Source: Anomaloglossus baeobatrachus (Eukaryota > Chordata > Amphibia > Anura > Aromobatidae). Taken from it: a stretch of 64,000 nt of DNA. Position numbers and translations under genes: made by a program. Location of the stretch: assembly GCF_048569485.1 (NCBI RefSeq), contig NC_134364.1:125562882-125626881 (forward strand), written 5' to 3'. Shown piece by piece: positions 1-9,400 of the stretch. Below the pieces are notes generated by a model. That model was not told the DNA's origin. It worked only from the letters and a program-made list of their open reading frames with translations, and ran no database searches. Each line of letters starts with the position of its first letter. The stretch's first letter is position 1.

Positions 1-164
1 GTTACCCGATATTTACCTTGGTTACCAAGCGCAGCATCGTTTCCACGAGTCGCTGCGGGCTGGTGGCTGGTCACTGGTGAGATCTGCCTGATTGACAGCT
101 CACCAGCGACCATGTAGCGATGCACCAGCGATCGTGGTCGGAATCGCTGGTACGTCGTTTAGTG

Positions 165-260
165 AGATGGTACCCTAAGAGTCTTGTAGAAACAATGAGG
201 GGCTTATCCCCTGTTTATAAACAAACTATCATCATGTCATTACTAGACACTGGGTCAGGC
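165..260 (-). mobile_element. Fragment of a gag-only-type LTR
   Basis: This stretch resembles part of the LTR seen whole at 34826-35783: both contain a run around AACAATGAGGG, then a CT/C-rich patch, then a TATAGACAATCTATCATG-like block. It lies in the same orientation as that copy (element on the minus strand). No coding remains adjoin it. It is a broken fossil fragment. The similarity was judged by eye and the limits are approximate. Confidence 0.4.
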
Positions 261-599
261 AGATTGAACCAGCAATGGACCAGCAGACATAATGGTGGCT
301 CCCAGACAGATGAAGTTAATGACCTTATAATATAAATTAATTATGAATTAAGAATATTAATATAAAACCAACCAAAAATCCCCAAATAAACACAAAATCA
401 CGAGAAAAGGAACAAACTAATATACAGTATTTATTGAGACCAGATTGATGCATTGTATTGAGAGTTCATATCCGTTTGGCCTCAAGTTGTGCCAAATGAT
501 GGCTGGTCCCGCCACCCCGAATATCCAGGTGCAATAGATTATACCTCTAACCTTGAGAAAGGCCCCATTTAAATTGTGACACAGGTTCTCTAAGATGGC

Positions 600-1450
600 C
601 CATTTCACTCCTCTGTCCGATTTGCCTTCTGTCCCAGTACTTCATCCAGCACATCTTTCTCCTGCATGGCCTACCTCTCCACATTGTGTCCAATTAGAGG
701 CATCCAGTTCACATCTCAGTCCTGGAAAGCCACCTGTAAGCTTCTGGGGGTCACCTTGGACTTCTTGTCGGCCTACCATCCGAAGTCCAATGGTCAAGTG
801 GAGTAAGCTAATCAGATCCTGACGAATTTCTTGCAGTACTTTGTCAATGAACACCACAGCGACTGGGTCAAGCTTCTACCATGGTCAGAGTTCTACAATA
901 ATCACGTGAGCCCTCCGCTCACTCTCAGTTCTGTGTATGTATGGGCCCAAAATCCCTTTTCCTGTGGTTATCACCTTGGGCACTGATGGCCTTGTAAAGA
1001 GTTTCTCTGAAATCTGAGCTGAGGTCAAGTCCTCTCTGGAGCAATCGTCCTTCCGAATGAAAAGGCATGCAGATAAAACACCCCAGGGTCTTTAATCTCT
1101 CTGGCCTGGAGACAAAGTATGGCTCTTCTAGATACGTCTGCCTCAAGTTACCTTACTACAAGCTGGGTCCCCATTTTATTGGTTCCTTCGAGGTGCTCCA
1201 GCATATCAAAGTTGTGTCCTACAAGCTGAAGCTTCTGGCCTCCTTGTGCATCCCGAACTCTGTCCATGTGTATCTGCTATTTCAAGAACCCTGGCACCCT
1301 GCTTTCACTGGTCAGTGCTGAAGACACCTTTGAGGTAAAAGTACATCCTTGATTGGAACGGTTTTGGTTCTGAGGAGACCTCATGGAAGCACATGGAAAA
1401 TATTAATGCCCCTCTTCTCCTTAAAAGATTCCTGAAAAAGGGGGTGTTGG
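600..1450 (+). mobile_element. Decayed Ty3/gypsy pol remnant (integrase to 3' end)
   Basis: Translated pieces read like the C-terminal part of a Ty3/gypsy polyprotein. There is an integrase core stretch with SNGQVE and then WVKLLPW, followed by a GPF/Y-like stretch (YKLGPHFIGSFEVLQ) and a domain ending PNSVHV. After it comes a chromodomain-like tail (LDWNGFG region) and a G-rich run near 1440-1460 that may be the polypurine tract. The element is clearly broken in several places and is old. It is not a host gene. Confidence 0.7.
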
Positions 1451-1671
1451 GGGGGGGGGGGGTACGGTAACGTCAGAACTGACGTTCCTGCACTGTCCTA
1501 TCCCCTTCCCCGGCAGAGACACAGGCTCATTCTCCCTCCTGGCCGCTCCATCCCTGTTGCTGGCTCCCCGTACCTGCGCACGCTGCACAGGCCTTTTGGG
1601 AACACACTTATGGCATCCACACATTTATAAAGGGCCAGCATGCCCAAACTTGAAAGTGCCACTCAGCCTAT

Positions 1672-2279
1672 GGCCCCCTTCAGATGCACGTGTCTCCGGT
1701 ATGTGCTAGGCCCGTGCCCACATGTACCGGAGACACAGGCACACGTAAACCCATTAAAAGCAATGGGTTTATGTGCAAGCACGTGTGCAGCCATTGGCCC
1801 GTGCCTCCGTGTGGAGCAGACGTGTGTCCGTGTGCTCCACACGGATGCATGTCTGTTCTTCTCCGGCAGCACAGGTGTCACACGGCCCGCACCCGTACCA
1901 CACGGATGTAGTGTGGATGCAGTCCCGTGTGACGCGCCGGAGAAAACACACGTGTCAGAGAAAAAACCCCAAAACATTTACTCACCTTCTCCAGCCCTCC
2001 TGTCTCTGCTGTCACTTGCTGCCGACCGCCGCTCATTTAATATTCACTTCACTGCGGCCGTCAGCAACGGGGAGTCGGCAGGACTGGAGACCGAAGATCA
2101 GCACCACGGACAGCGACGCCAGGGACAGGTGAGCAGAAAGTTCTGTTCTCCTTGTGTTATCACGGATAGCACACGGAGAACACACGTAGTGCCATAAACA
2201 CGGCACACGGAGGGGAAAACGCACCTTTGACACGTCTGTGAAAGACGTGCGTGATTTTCTCGGACGTGTGAAGGGGGCC
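1672..2279. mobile_element. Short non-autonomous DNA transposon (Harbinger-like), copy A
   Basis: The ends are inverted: GGCCCCCTTCA at the left and its complement at the right, flanked by TAT on both sides (1669-1671 and 2280-2282). The interior is rich in CACG/CGTG words, has an imperfect inverted layout and holds no transposase. The central part (about 1960-2110) is shared with copy B. Assignment to PIF/Harbinger rests on resemblance to copies B and C, which have typical TWA duplications; TAT does not fit that rule, so the superfamily is uncertain. Confidence 0.6.
2097..2117 (+). promoter_or_regulatory. RE1/NRSE-like motif in copy A
   Basis: The sequence ATCAGCACCACGGACAGCGA (plus C) matches about 19 of 21 positions of the REST/NRSF consensus (TTCAGCACCnnGGACAGCGCC), with both half-sites and the normal 2-base spacing. 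It sits inside a repeat about 10 kb upstream of CHRNB2. The match is seen in the sequence; REST binding is an inference. Confidence 0.55.
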
Positions 2280-2306
2280 TATGGCTGAGATGCACTATGT
2301 ATTTAA

Positions 2307-2959
2307 GGCCTCCGACACACATCCGTGCCGCCGGTACGTGTTTGCCATTTTTGCACGTACCGGCGGCACGGAGACACGTTCAGCAATGCTACCCTATTGT
2401 AGCAGGCACACACATGTAAAACCACACGGAACGTGTGTCCGTGTGCGTTTGTACGTGTGTGCGTTTTTCTACACGCTGACATGTCCACGTTTTCACCGGC
2501 AGCACGGGTGTCACACGGCCCGCACCCGCCGTACCACACGGATGTAGTGTGGATGCGGTCCCGCGTGACATGCGCCGGAGAAAACACACGTGTCAGTGAA
2601 AAAAAAAAAAAAACACTTACTCACCTTCTCCAGCCCTCCTGTCTCTGCCGCTGCTGCCACTTGCTGCCGACCGCCGCTCATTATGCTCATTTAATATTCA
2701 CTTCACTGAGGCCGGCAGCAGCAGCGGGGAGACGGGAGGGCTGGAGACCGAAGATCAGCACCATGGACAGCAGCGTGGACAGCAGCGCGGACCACGTGAG
2801 TATGCAAATTACCGGTTCTACGTGTGCTATCGCGGATAGCATACGTAGAACACACGTGGACCGCACGTATCCGAGACACGTACTTACCACACGCAACACG
2901 CAGGGTAAATACGTGTCTCGTGGCACGTGCGTGTTTTTAACGGAAGTGTGTTTCAGGCC
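2307..2959. mobile_element. Short non-autonomous Harbinger-like transposon, copy B
   Basis: Inverted ends (GGCCTCCGACACACATCCG at the left; complement of GGCCTGAAACACACTTCCG at the right) are flanked by TAA on both sides (2304-2306 and 2960-2962), the TWA-type duplication of PIF/Harbinger elements. The middle is related to copy A, including an A-run followed by CACTTACTCACCTTCTCC. No transposase frame is present, so it depended on an enzyme supplied elsewhere. Confidence 0.65.
2754..2774 (+). promoter_or_regulatory. RE1/NRSE-like motif in copy B
   Basis: ATCAGCACCATGGACAGCAG (plus C) keeps both REST half-sites, CAGCACC and GGACAGC, at normal spacing. It is weaker than the copy A site at its 3' end. 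A further GGACAGCAGCG follows directly, so the 3' half is partly repeated. Confidence 0.45.
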
Positions 2960-3058
2960 TAAGGCATATGGGAGGTGACTGTGTAACGTGGTCTAATCTT
3001 AGAGATACATTGCTAGTTGTTCACATCCCTTGCCTATGTGATCCTGCTGTGTTACTTA

Positions 3059-3639
3059 TGCGGGCTTCACACGGTACAATCTATCGTGCGATCGCACGAG
3101 TGATCGTACCCGCCCCCGTCGTTTGTGCGTCACGGGAAATTAGGTGCCCGTGGCGCACAAAGTCGTTAACCCCCGTCACACGTACTTACCTGCTGAGCGA
3201 CCTCGCTGTGGGCGGCGAACATCCACTTCCTGAAGGGGGAGAGACGTTCGGCGTCACAGCGACGTCACACAGCGGCCGACCAATAGAAGTGGAGGGACGG
3301 AGATGAGCGGGACGTAAACATCCCGCCCACCTCCTTCCTTCCGCATAGCCGGCGGGAGCCGCAGGACGCAGGTAAGCTGTGTTCATCGTCCCCGGGGTGT
3401 CACACGGAGCGATGTGTGCTACCCCGGGTACGATGAACCACCGGCGCAAAGTAGAATAAACGATTTTTTAAAAATGAGCGACCTGTACACGATTCACGAT
3501 TCGTAACCGATTTGCGATCGTTTACAGACACTCATAGGTGTCACACGGGACGACGTCGCAAGCGATGCCGGATGTGCGTCACGAAAACCGTGACCCCAAC
3601 GACATATCGCAAGATAGATCGTCTCGTGTGACGCCCGCA
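3059..3639. mobile_element. Short non-autonomous Harbinger-like transposon, copy C
   Basis: The ends TGCGGGCTTCACACG and (complement) TGCGGGCGTCACACG are inverted and flanked by a perfect TTA duplication (3056-3058 and 3640-3642). The interior is CpG-rich with many CGATCG and TCACACG words and no transposase frame. TIR and TWA duplication together support PIF/Harbinger. Confidence 0.7.
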
Positions 3640-3642
3640 TTA

Positions 3643-4550
3643 GACTTGTCTGTACCGGCCACTCCTGCTGCATCGTTCTTTATCAGTGGAGCCTGCTGGT
3701 CCTTCTGCATCATTCCTTATTGGCTGAGCCTGCTGTATCGGCCACTCACCGCTGCACCTATCCGTACCTGTTATACCTCTGCCGTACCCGCTGCTGAATC
3801 TATCTATACCGGCCGTGCCTGCCTCATCAGCCGTCCTGGCAGCATCTGCCTTATCTGGCACTATCAGTGTCCATACCACTAGGGCAGCTCTCACAGCACA
3901 GTCTCTCTGAATGGCACCTGGTGGCTACCAGCAGCCCAGTCCATCCTCCCCATCAGAGGCTCTGGTGAATACCCGATGTGTGACGAAGTCGCGCCCCTCA
4001 GATGTATCGTGTGCTGCGACCCAGGGGTCCACTCCCGCTTGCATACGCGAGTATTACACCACCCATTGGACTTTTTAGAAACCAGGCTCCTCCTCCTTTT
4101 ATGAGACATGACTTGTGCGGTGGCAGTGATGGGCTGTTATGCTGCAAAATTAATTGTGAAGGGGTGGGGCATGTTATAGGAGGCTCCTCCTCCAGTTAGT
4201 GGCGGTGTCCTCTGTATCCAGAGAATGACCGAGACGTAATTATTAATCCATGTGGGATAAGAACGTCCTTTGTGAGATCTCATTCTGCCGGCGTCGTCCT
4301 CGCCAATTACGAGTTATCTTTGAAGTGATTTTGCGGAGGCAGAGGCTGGACGAGCGCTATTCATCTTCTCATTAACCGCACTCGGGCCGCTCACATCTCC
4401 TCATTCCGCAGATAAGAGGACGAGCGGAAAAGCAATTTGGATTTGCGCGGCCGTGTTAGAAGCGGCTGACTGTGTAGTGCGGGGGTAGCGGGCTCAGATC
4501 CAGTGATTACCAAGACGGGGGGATGAACAGGCGCTGTCAATGTAGGGCAC
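3643..4550. other. Single-copy-looking spacer, no gene seen
   Basis: No gene or repeat is recognised. 3650-3850 is CT-rich with repeated CTGCTG/CCTGC words. 4220-4480 keeps many CpGs beside homeodomain-type words (GTAATTATTAAT, CCAATTA, ATTAACC) and GATAAG, which is unusual next to the surrounding decayed repeats. That part could be a conserved regulatory element, but no comparison could be run. Confidence 0.3.
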
Positions 4551-4553
4551 TTA

Positions 4554-4999
4554 GGCTATGTTCACACTAGAAAAATGATTTTTCTTAAGAAATTTCTTAA
4601 GAAATTTCTTAAGAGTGCACCTGTGTTAAAAAACGCACCAAAAACGCACCTGCGTTTTTGCCGCGTTTTCGGTGCGTTTTTGGTGCGTTTTAGGTCCGTT
4701 TTTGGTGCGTTTTTACCGCTGGTTGCTCCCTGCGTTATTGTGCCAATTATCTATGGCAAAAAACGCAGTTAGCTGCAGAAAAGAAGTGACATGCTCATTC
4801 TTTTTCTTAAGAAAATCTACTGAAAGAATTTTCTTAAGAAAAAAACGCAGTGTGTGCACAGCTAATTTTTTTTGCCATAGGTTTTGCTGGGGAATGTCTG
4901 CAGAAAGGTTACAAGAATTTCTCAAGAAATTTCTGCAGCAAAAACGGACCAAAAACGGACCAAAAACGCAGGTAAAAAACGCAGTGTGTGAACACAGCC
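4554..4999. mobile_element. Short non-autonomous Harbinger-like transposon, copy D
   Basis: Inverted ends GGCTATGTTCACAC and (complement) GGCTGTGTTCACAC are flanked by TTA on both sides (4551-4553 and 5000-5002). The interior holds repeated palindromes (TTCTTAAGAAA) and repeated GGTGCGTTTTT words near the left, mirrored as AAAAACGGACC near the right, so the element can fold on itself. There is no transposase. Confidence 0.7.
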
Positions 5000-5002
5000 T
5001 TA

Positions 5003-5376
5003 TCCCGCAGTGTGTCTGACAACTCGGTAAAGTGAGTTGTCAGGACCATAGTCCCCTTTTCAGCTGCTCTGCTCAGCCCAGGAGTCACCTTGTGTAATAC
5101 AGACCCCCTTTCTTATATCAGGGGTCTTCTATGTATATTCTAGTGGAAATACCTCCAGCTACGGTATATAATATACAAAACTACCAGGAGGTGACTGGCC
5201 CCACGGACATCCCATAATGTGATCAGTAGGGTGTAGGGGCTCCTGGTGGGCTGGTGTCCTGGGCTATGTGCTCCTAAACCTGGCCCAGGATATCAGCGGC
5301 TCCCGGACAGTTTATGCGTTACCCAGGAGCTGCACACACAGATGGGCATCTTCCTGACCCTGTATATCCTCTGACA
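5003..5376. other. Spacer, nothing recognised
   Basis: No gene, RNA or clear repeat is visible. The sequence is of mixed composition, with a TATA-rich patch near 5160-5180. Confidence 0.3.
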
Positions 5377-5765
5377 TGCCACCCTGAAATTGTCTCCATG
5401 TGCCACCCTGGAGCAGCCAGATCCCGTATGCCACTCTGGAGTTTTACCCATGTGCCACCCTAAAGGAAATGTCCCTCTGTGCCACCCCGAAGGAACCAGA
5501 GCCCCTATGCCACCATGAAATTGTCTCCGTGAGCCACCCTGGAGAAAATGCCCCCCTGTGCCACCCCTGAGGAGCCAGAGCCCCTATGCCACCCTGGAGG
5601 AGACGTCCCTGTTTGCCACATTGGAGGAGATGTCCTCCCCTGTACCACCCAGGAGGAACCAGAGCTCCTATGCCACTCTGAAGGAGATGTCCCCATGTGC
5701 CACCCCGAAGGAGCCGGATCCCCTTAGCCACCACGGAGGAGCCGAAACCCCTGTGCCACCCCAGA
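5377..5765. repeat. Degenerate minisatellite (TGCCACC units)
   Basis: About fourteen diverged units of roughly 25-30 bp begin with TGCCACC and carry GGAG/GAAG...ATGTCCCC or CCAGAGCCCC. Two unit types alternate in places, suggesting an older two-unit repeat. Open frames through it on either strand follow from the repetition and are not genes. Confidence 0.7.
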
Positions 5766-6060
5766 CTAGCAGTCACCCTTGTGTCCCGTCGTGCTTCCAG
5801 TAATAACAAGGACACAAGCAAATCACAAAATTAAGGAAGACAGCAGAGATAAACAGAGTCCTGGTCTATGGACACTTCCTGCTTCGCTGCCTTTCTGGGA
5901 GCGTGTTTCCTCCCTAGAGCCCTGAAAGCATAATGGTGGAAAACAGTGATCCCTGAAATGTCCAGGGGTTAACGGGGAAGTGTAAGAGACGGACATGTCC
6001 CATATGTATTACAAAGGGTAGGTATCTGCACTGTGCATTCAGTAAGGGAGTGTATCCCTT

Positions 6061-6102
6061 CCACGTATACAGGTGTCTGTACGGGCCCCTCCTCTGTATA
6101 TA
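6061..6102. repeat. Left remnant of the 35-bp minisatellite
   Basis: GTATACAGGTGTCTGT followed by CCCCTCCTCTGTATA is the unit of the large array at 8246-12315. The Tc1 copy at 6103 splits it. The array therefore once ran from about here to the CHRNB2 promoter. Confidence 0.75.
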
Positions 6103-6975
6103 CAGTACAGACCAAATGTTTGGACACACCTCATCTCTAGAACAACTGTTAAGAGGAGACTTTGTGCAGCAGGTTTTCATGGTAAAATAACTGCTAGGAA
6201 ACCACTGCTAAGCACAGGCAACAAGCAGAAGAGACTTGTTTGGGCTAAAGAACACAAGGAATGGACATTAGACCAGTGGAAATCTGTGCTTTGGTCTGAT
6301 GAGTCCAAATTTGAGATCTTTGGATCCAACCACCGTGTCTTTGTAGAAAAGGTGAACGGATGGGCTCTACATGGCTGGTTCCCACCGTGAAGCATGGAGG
6401 AGGAGGTGTGATGGTGTGGGGGGGGCTTTGCTGGTGACACTGTTGGGGATTTATTCAAAATTGAAGGCATACTGAACCAGCATGGCTACCACAGCATCTT
6501 GCAGCGGCATGCTATTCCATCTGGTTTGTGTTTAGTTGGACCATAATTTATTTTTCAACAGGACAATGACCCCAAACACACCTCCAGGCTGGGTAAGGGC
6601 TATTTGACTAAGAAGGAGAGTGATGGGGTGCTACGCCAGATGACCTGGCCTCCACAGTCACCAGACCTGAACCCAATCGAGATGGTTTGGGGTGAGCTGG
6701 ACCGCAGAGTGAAGGCAAAAGGGCCAACAAGTGCTAAGCATCTCTGGGAACTCCTTCAAGACTGTTGGAAAACCATTTCCGGTGACTACCTCTTGAATCT
6801 CATCATAGTCATCAAGACATATTTTCAGTTGTTTCACACTTTTTTAAGTATTTCATTCCACATGTGGTAATTCATAGTTTTGATGCCTTCAATGTCAATT
6901 TACAATTGTTAGAGTCATGAAAATAAAGAAAACTCTTTGAATGAGGAGGTGTGTCCAAACTTTTGGTCTGTACTG
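6103..6975 (+). mobile_element. Tc1-like DNA transposon, deleted copy
   Basis: Inverted ends CAGTACAGACCAAA...GTTTGGACACACCTC lie at 6103 and (complement) up to 6975, with TA on both sides, as in Tc1/mariner. The transposase is partial. The left end runs almost straight into the middle of the gene, so the N-terminal DNA-binding half is gone. The catalytic part remains: WSDESKF with the first Asp near 6298, QQDNDPKHTS near 6565, and PDLNPIE with the Glu near 6680. The frame changes between about 6340 and 6380, and the C-terminus is shortened after the GDYLLNLI stretch. It sits inside the 35-bp minisatellite, whose unit is restored if it is removed with one TA. Confidence 0.9.
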
Positions 6976-7078
6976 TAGGTGGCTGCGCGGCTCTTCCTCT
7001 GTATATACAGGTGTTTGTGTGTCTCCTCCTCTGTATATACAGGTGTCTGTGCGGCTCTTCGTCCCCTATGTATACAGG
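6976..7078. repeat. 35-bp minisatellite, short block
   Basis: About three units of the TATACAGGTGTCTGTGCGGC type lie between the Tc1 copy and the solo LTR. They belong to the array continued at 8246. Confidence 0.8.
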
Positions 7079-8245
7079 TGTCGGTGCAGCTGTACCGCCC
7101 CCGTGCCAGCAGCCGAGACTGCTGCTCGGATCCGGATCCGCGGTGGCTCAAGGGGTCTCCGGACCCGAGGGGTTGTGCGACCACTCAAAACAAAAAGGGG
7201 GGTATTTGCAGGGGAGTGATATGTGTAATGTTCGTGACGCCACCCACGGTGTGTGGTAAGGTGGAGTACCACTGCTGCCGTTAGGAGCACCCAGTGGCAA
7301 TGGGATGGCAGCCAGGTGTTTAACCCCTCTGTGGGTAGGGGGAAATGCCCCGGGGCTCGGTGATGTTGGCGAAGGGACACCGTTGAGGAGGTTAGGGTCA
7401 CTGTGTACTCACTCAGTCCGATAACGCTGACACCGACAACTTGTAAACCAAAGTTCTAAGCACCACTGCAGCAGGGAGGGAGCACGCCTGGATCCCGTGC
7501 CTGTTGGTGTTGCTTGTTAGCCTGTGGCCTTTTCCTTGGCACCTTTCTACTAATTAGCCCCTGTAGTGTAGAACTAGTCGGGTCCTGCTCACTCGTATGG
7601 CTAACGGAGTGAGCTTGCTCTCAGGGTTCACACTTGGGATTTTCTGGACTGTGTATTGGGAAAGTTCTATCCCCCTCGTTGCGCTAGTACCCCGATTTTG
7701 GAGCGGGTGGAGAACGAATCTTGAAGGCTCCTTCCTCGTCAGGTGAATTACCAGGACGCTTGAAGCTACTTCCCGGCCTAGGGTCCATGTACCCCGCTGT
7801 GCCCTGGCCCCTGCTCGGAGATGGTACAAGGCCGCCGGCTGCCCTCCTCGGCAGATCCGTGCCCCTTGTCAGAATCCCCTGCGACCGGGGTTCCAGCTCC
7901 TACCAGGCCCAGACCAACATCTGCCACCTAGTAACAAGGAGCCCAGCTCCTAATCTCCTCCAACTGACTTGTGACCTCTCCTCATGAGAGTCACCACCAC
8001 ACAAGTGAACTGCTCCTAACACACCTGACCCTCCCTTACCAACCCCCCAAGTGGGCAGCTTTATTCCCTTCAGGCTACCCATTAGTGTGTCTGGTGGGTG
8101 TGCTGCAGAGTGTTTCTATAGTTTTGCTTAGCTGTTCTTAGCAACACCAAAGGCCAGGGACCCGTAACCAAGGAGGAGATGGATATCATGCAGAAGGACA
8201 GATTGCACAATACCCTGTGACGACCTGATAGGCCAGGGCGTCACA
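7079..8245 (-). mobile_element. Solo LTR of a Ty3-type element
   Basis: Read on the minus strand, the segment starts TGTGACGCCCTGGCC and ends ACCGACA, so it has TG...CA termini. It contains GTGGGTGGCGTCACGAAC (plus-strand position about 7230-7247), a block also found in the LTRs of the full-length element at 40744-49271. This marks it as a related but diverged family. No internal region flanks it; the 35-bp minisatellite continues on both sides. It is a solo LTR fossil. The ends are good to a few bases. Confidence 0.65.
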
Positions 8246-8992
8246 CAGCTCTTCCTCCCCTGTGTATATAGGTGTCTGTGCTGCTCCTCCTGCCCTGTGT
8301 ATATAGGTGCCTGTGCTGCTCCTCCTGCCCTGTGTATATAGGTGCCTGTGCTGCTCCTCCTCCCCTGTGTGTACAGGTGTCTGCGCGGCTCCTCCTCCCC
8401 TGTGTGTACAGATGTCTGTGCGGCTTCTCCCCTATGTGTACAGGTGTCTGTGCGGCTCCTCCTCCCCTGTGTGTACAGGTGTCTGTGCACCTCCTCCTCC
8501 CCTGTGTGTACAGGTGTCTGTGCGGCTCCTCCTCCCCTGTGTATATAGGTGTCTGTGCTGCTCCTCCTCCCCTGTGTGTACAGGTGTCTGTGCGGCTCCT
8601 CCTCCCCTGTGTATATAGGTGTCTGTGCGGCTCCTCCTCCCCTGTGTGTACAGGTGTCTGTGCGGCTCCTCCTTCCCTGTGTATATAGGTGTCTGTGCTG
8701 CTCCTCCTCCCCTGTGTGTATACAGGTGTCTGTGCGGCTCCTCCTCCCGTGTGTACAGGTGTCTGTGCGGCTCCTCCTTCCCTGTGTATATAGGTGTCTG
8801 TGCTGCTCCTCCTCCCCTGTGTGTATACAGGTGTCTGTGCGGCTCCTCCTCCCGTGTGTACAGGTGTCTGTGCGGCTCCTCCTTCCCTGTGTATATAGGT
8901 GTCTGTGGTGCTCCTCCTCCCCTGTGTGTATACAGGTGTCTGTGCGGCTCCTCCCCTGTGTGTACAGGTGTCTGCGCCCCTCCTCCCCCCCA
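8246..8992. repeat. 35-bp minisatellite, block 1
   Basis: About 21 units of TGTGTGTACAGGTGTCTGTG plus CGGCTCCTCCTCCCC. Variants change TACA to TATA, GCGG to GCTG, or lose a CTC. The length is not a multiple of three, so long frames open on both strands; none is a gene. Confidence 0.95.
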
Positions 8993-9400
8993 ACCACACC
9001 TATTGCCAATCCATATCATACGCATATATTGCCTGGGTCTCAGCTTCCCATACACGGTAAGTTTTTTAACTGCATGAGAGGACACACACAAGCTAGGGAC
9101 CCCAACGTAGAGAAATACTTTGGCGTGGTGTTGGGGCTCTATTGCATTGATCAATTCAGTAGCTAAATTTCTCTTTATTCATATATTCATGGCAGTAATG
9201 CAGATTCCATTTTTCACATTTCATTCTTACAAATAGCTATTGGATTTTTCAAGTCAGTATTCACACAGCAGTTTCTGCTATTACATGTATTCCCCTTCCA
9301 TAGTCACTGGTGTGCATACCTTACCTCCCCATAGTGATGTTTTTTTAGGTTTTTGCACCCAGTTCAGACTTAGAATGGTGTTCCAAACGTTATCCTTATT
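8993..9400. mobile_element. Unidentified insertion inside the 35-bp array
   Basis: This stretch of ordinary composition interrupts the array. The unusual unit ending CTGCGCCCCTCCTCC lies at both edges (about 8966-8990 and 9401-9425), which looks like a target duplication of about 25 bp. The content includes GCTAGGGACCCCAACG and a TTTCTCTTTATTCAT stretch. No coding domain is seen. A SINE or LINE tail is possible; the family is unknown. Confidence 0.4.

Noticed and set aside
595-1321. Short host genes at 595-822 and 1067-1321
   Set aside because: Both are pieces of a decayed Ty3 polyprotein.
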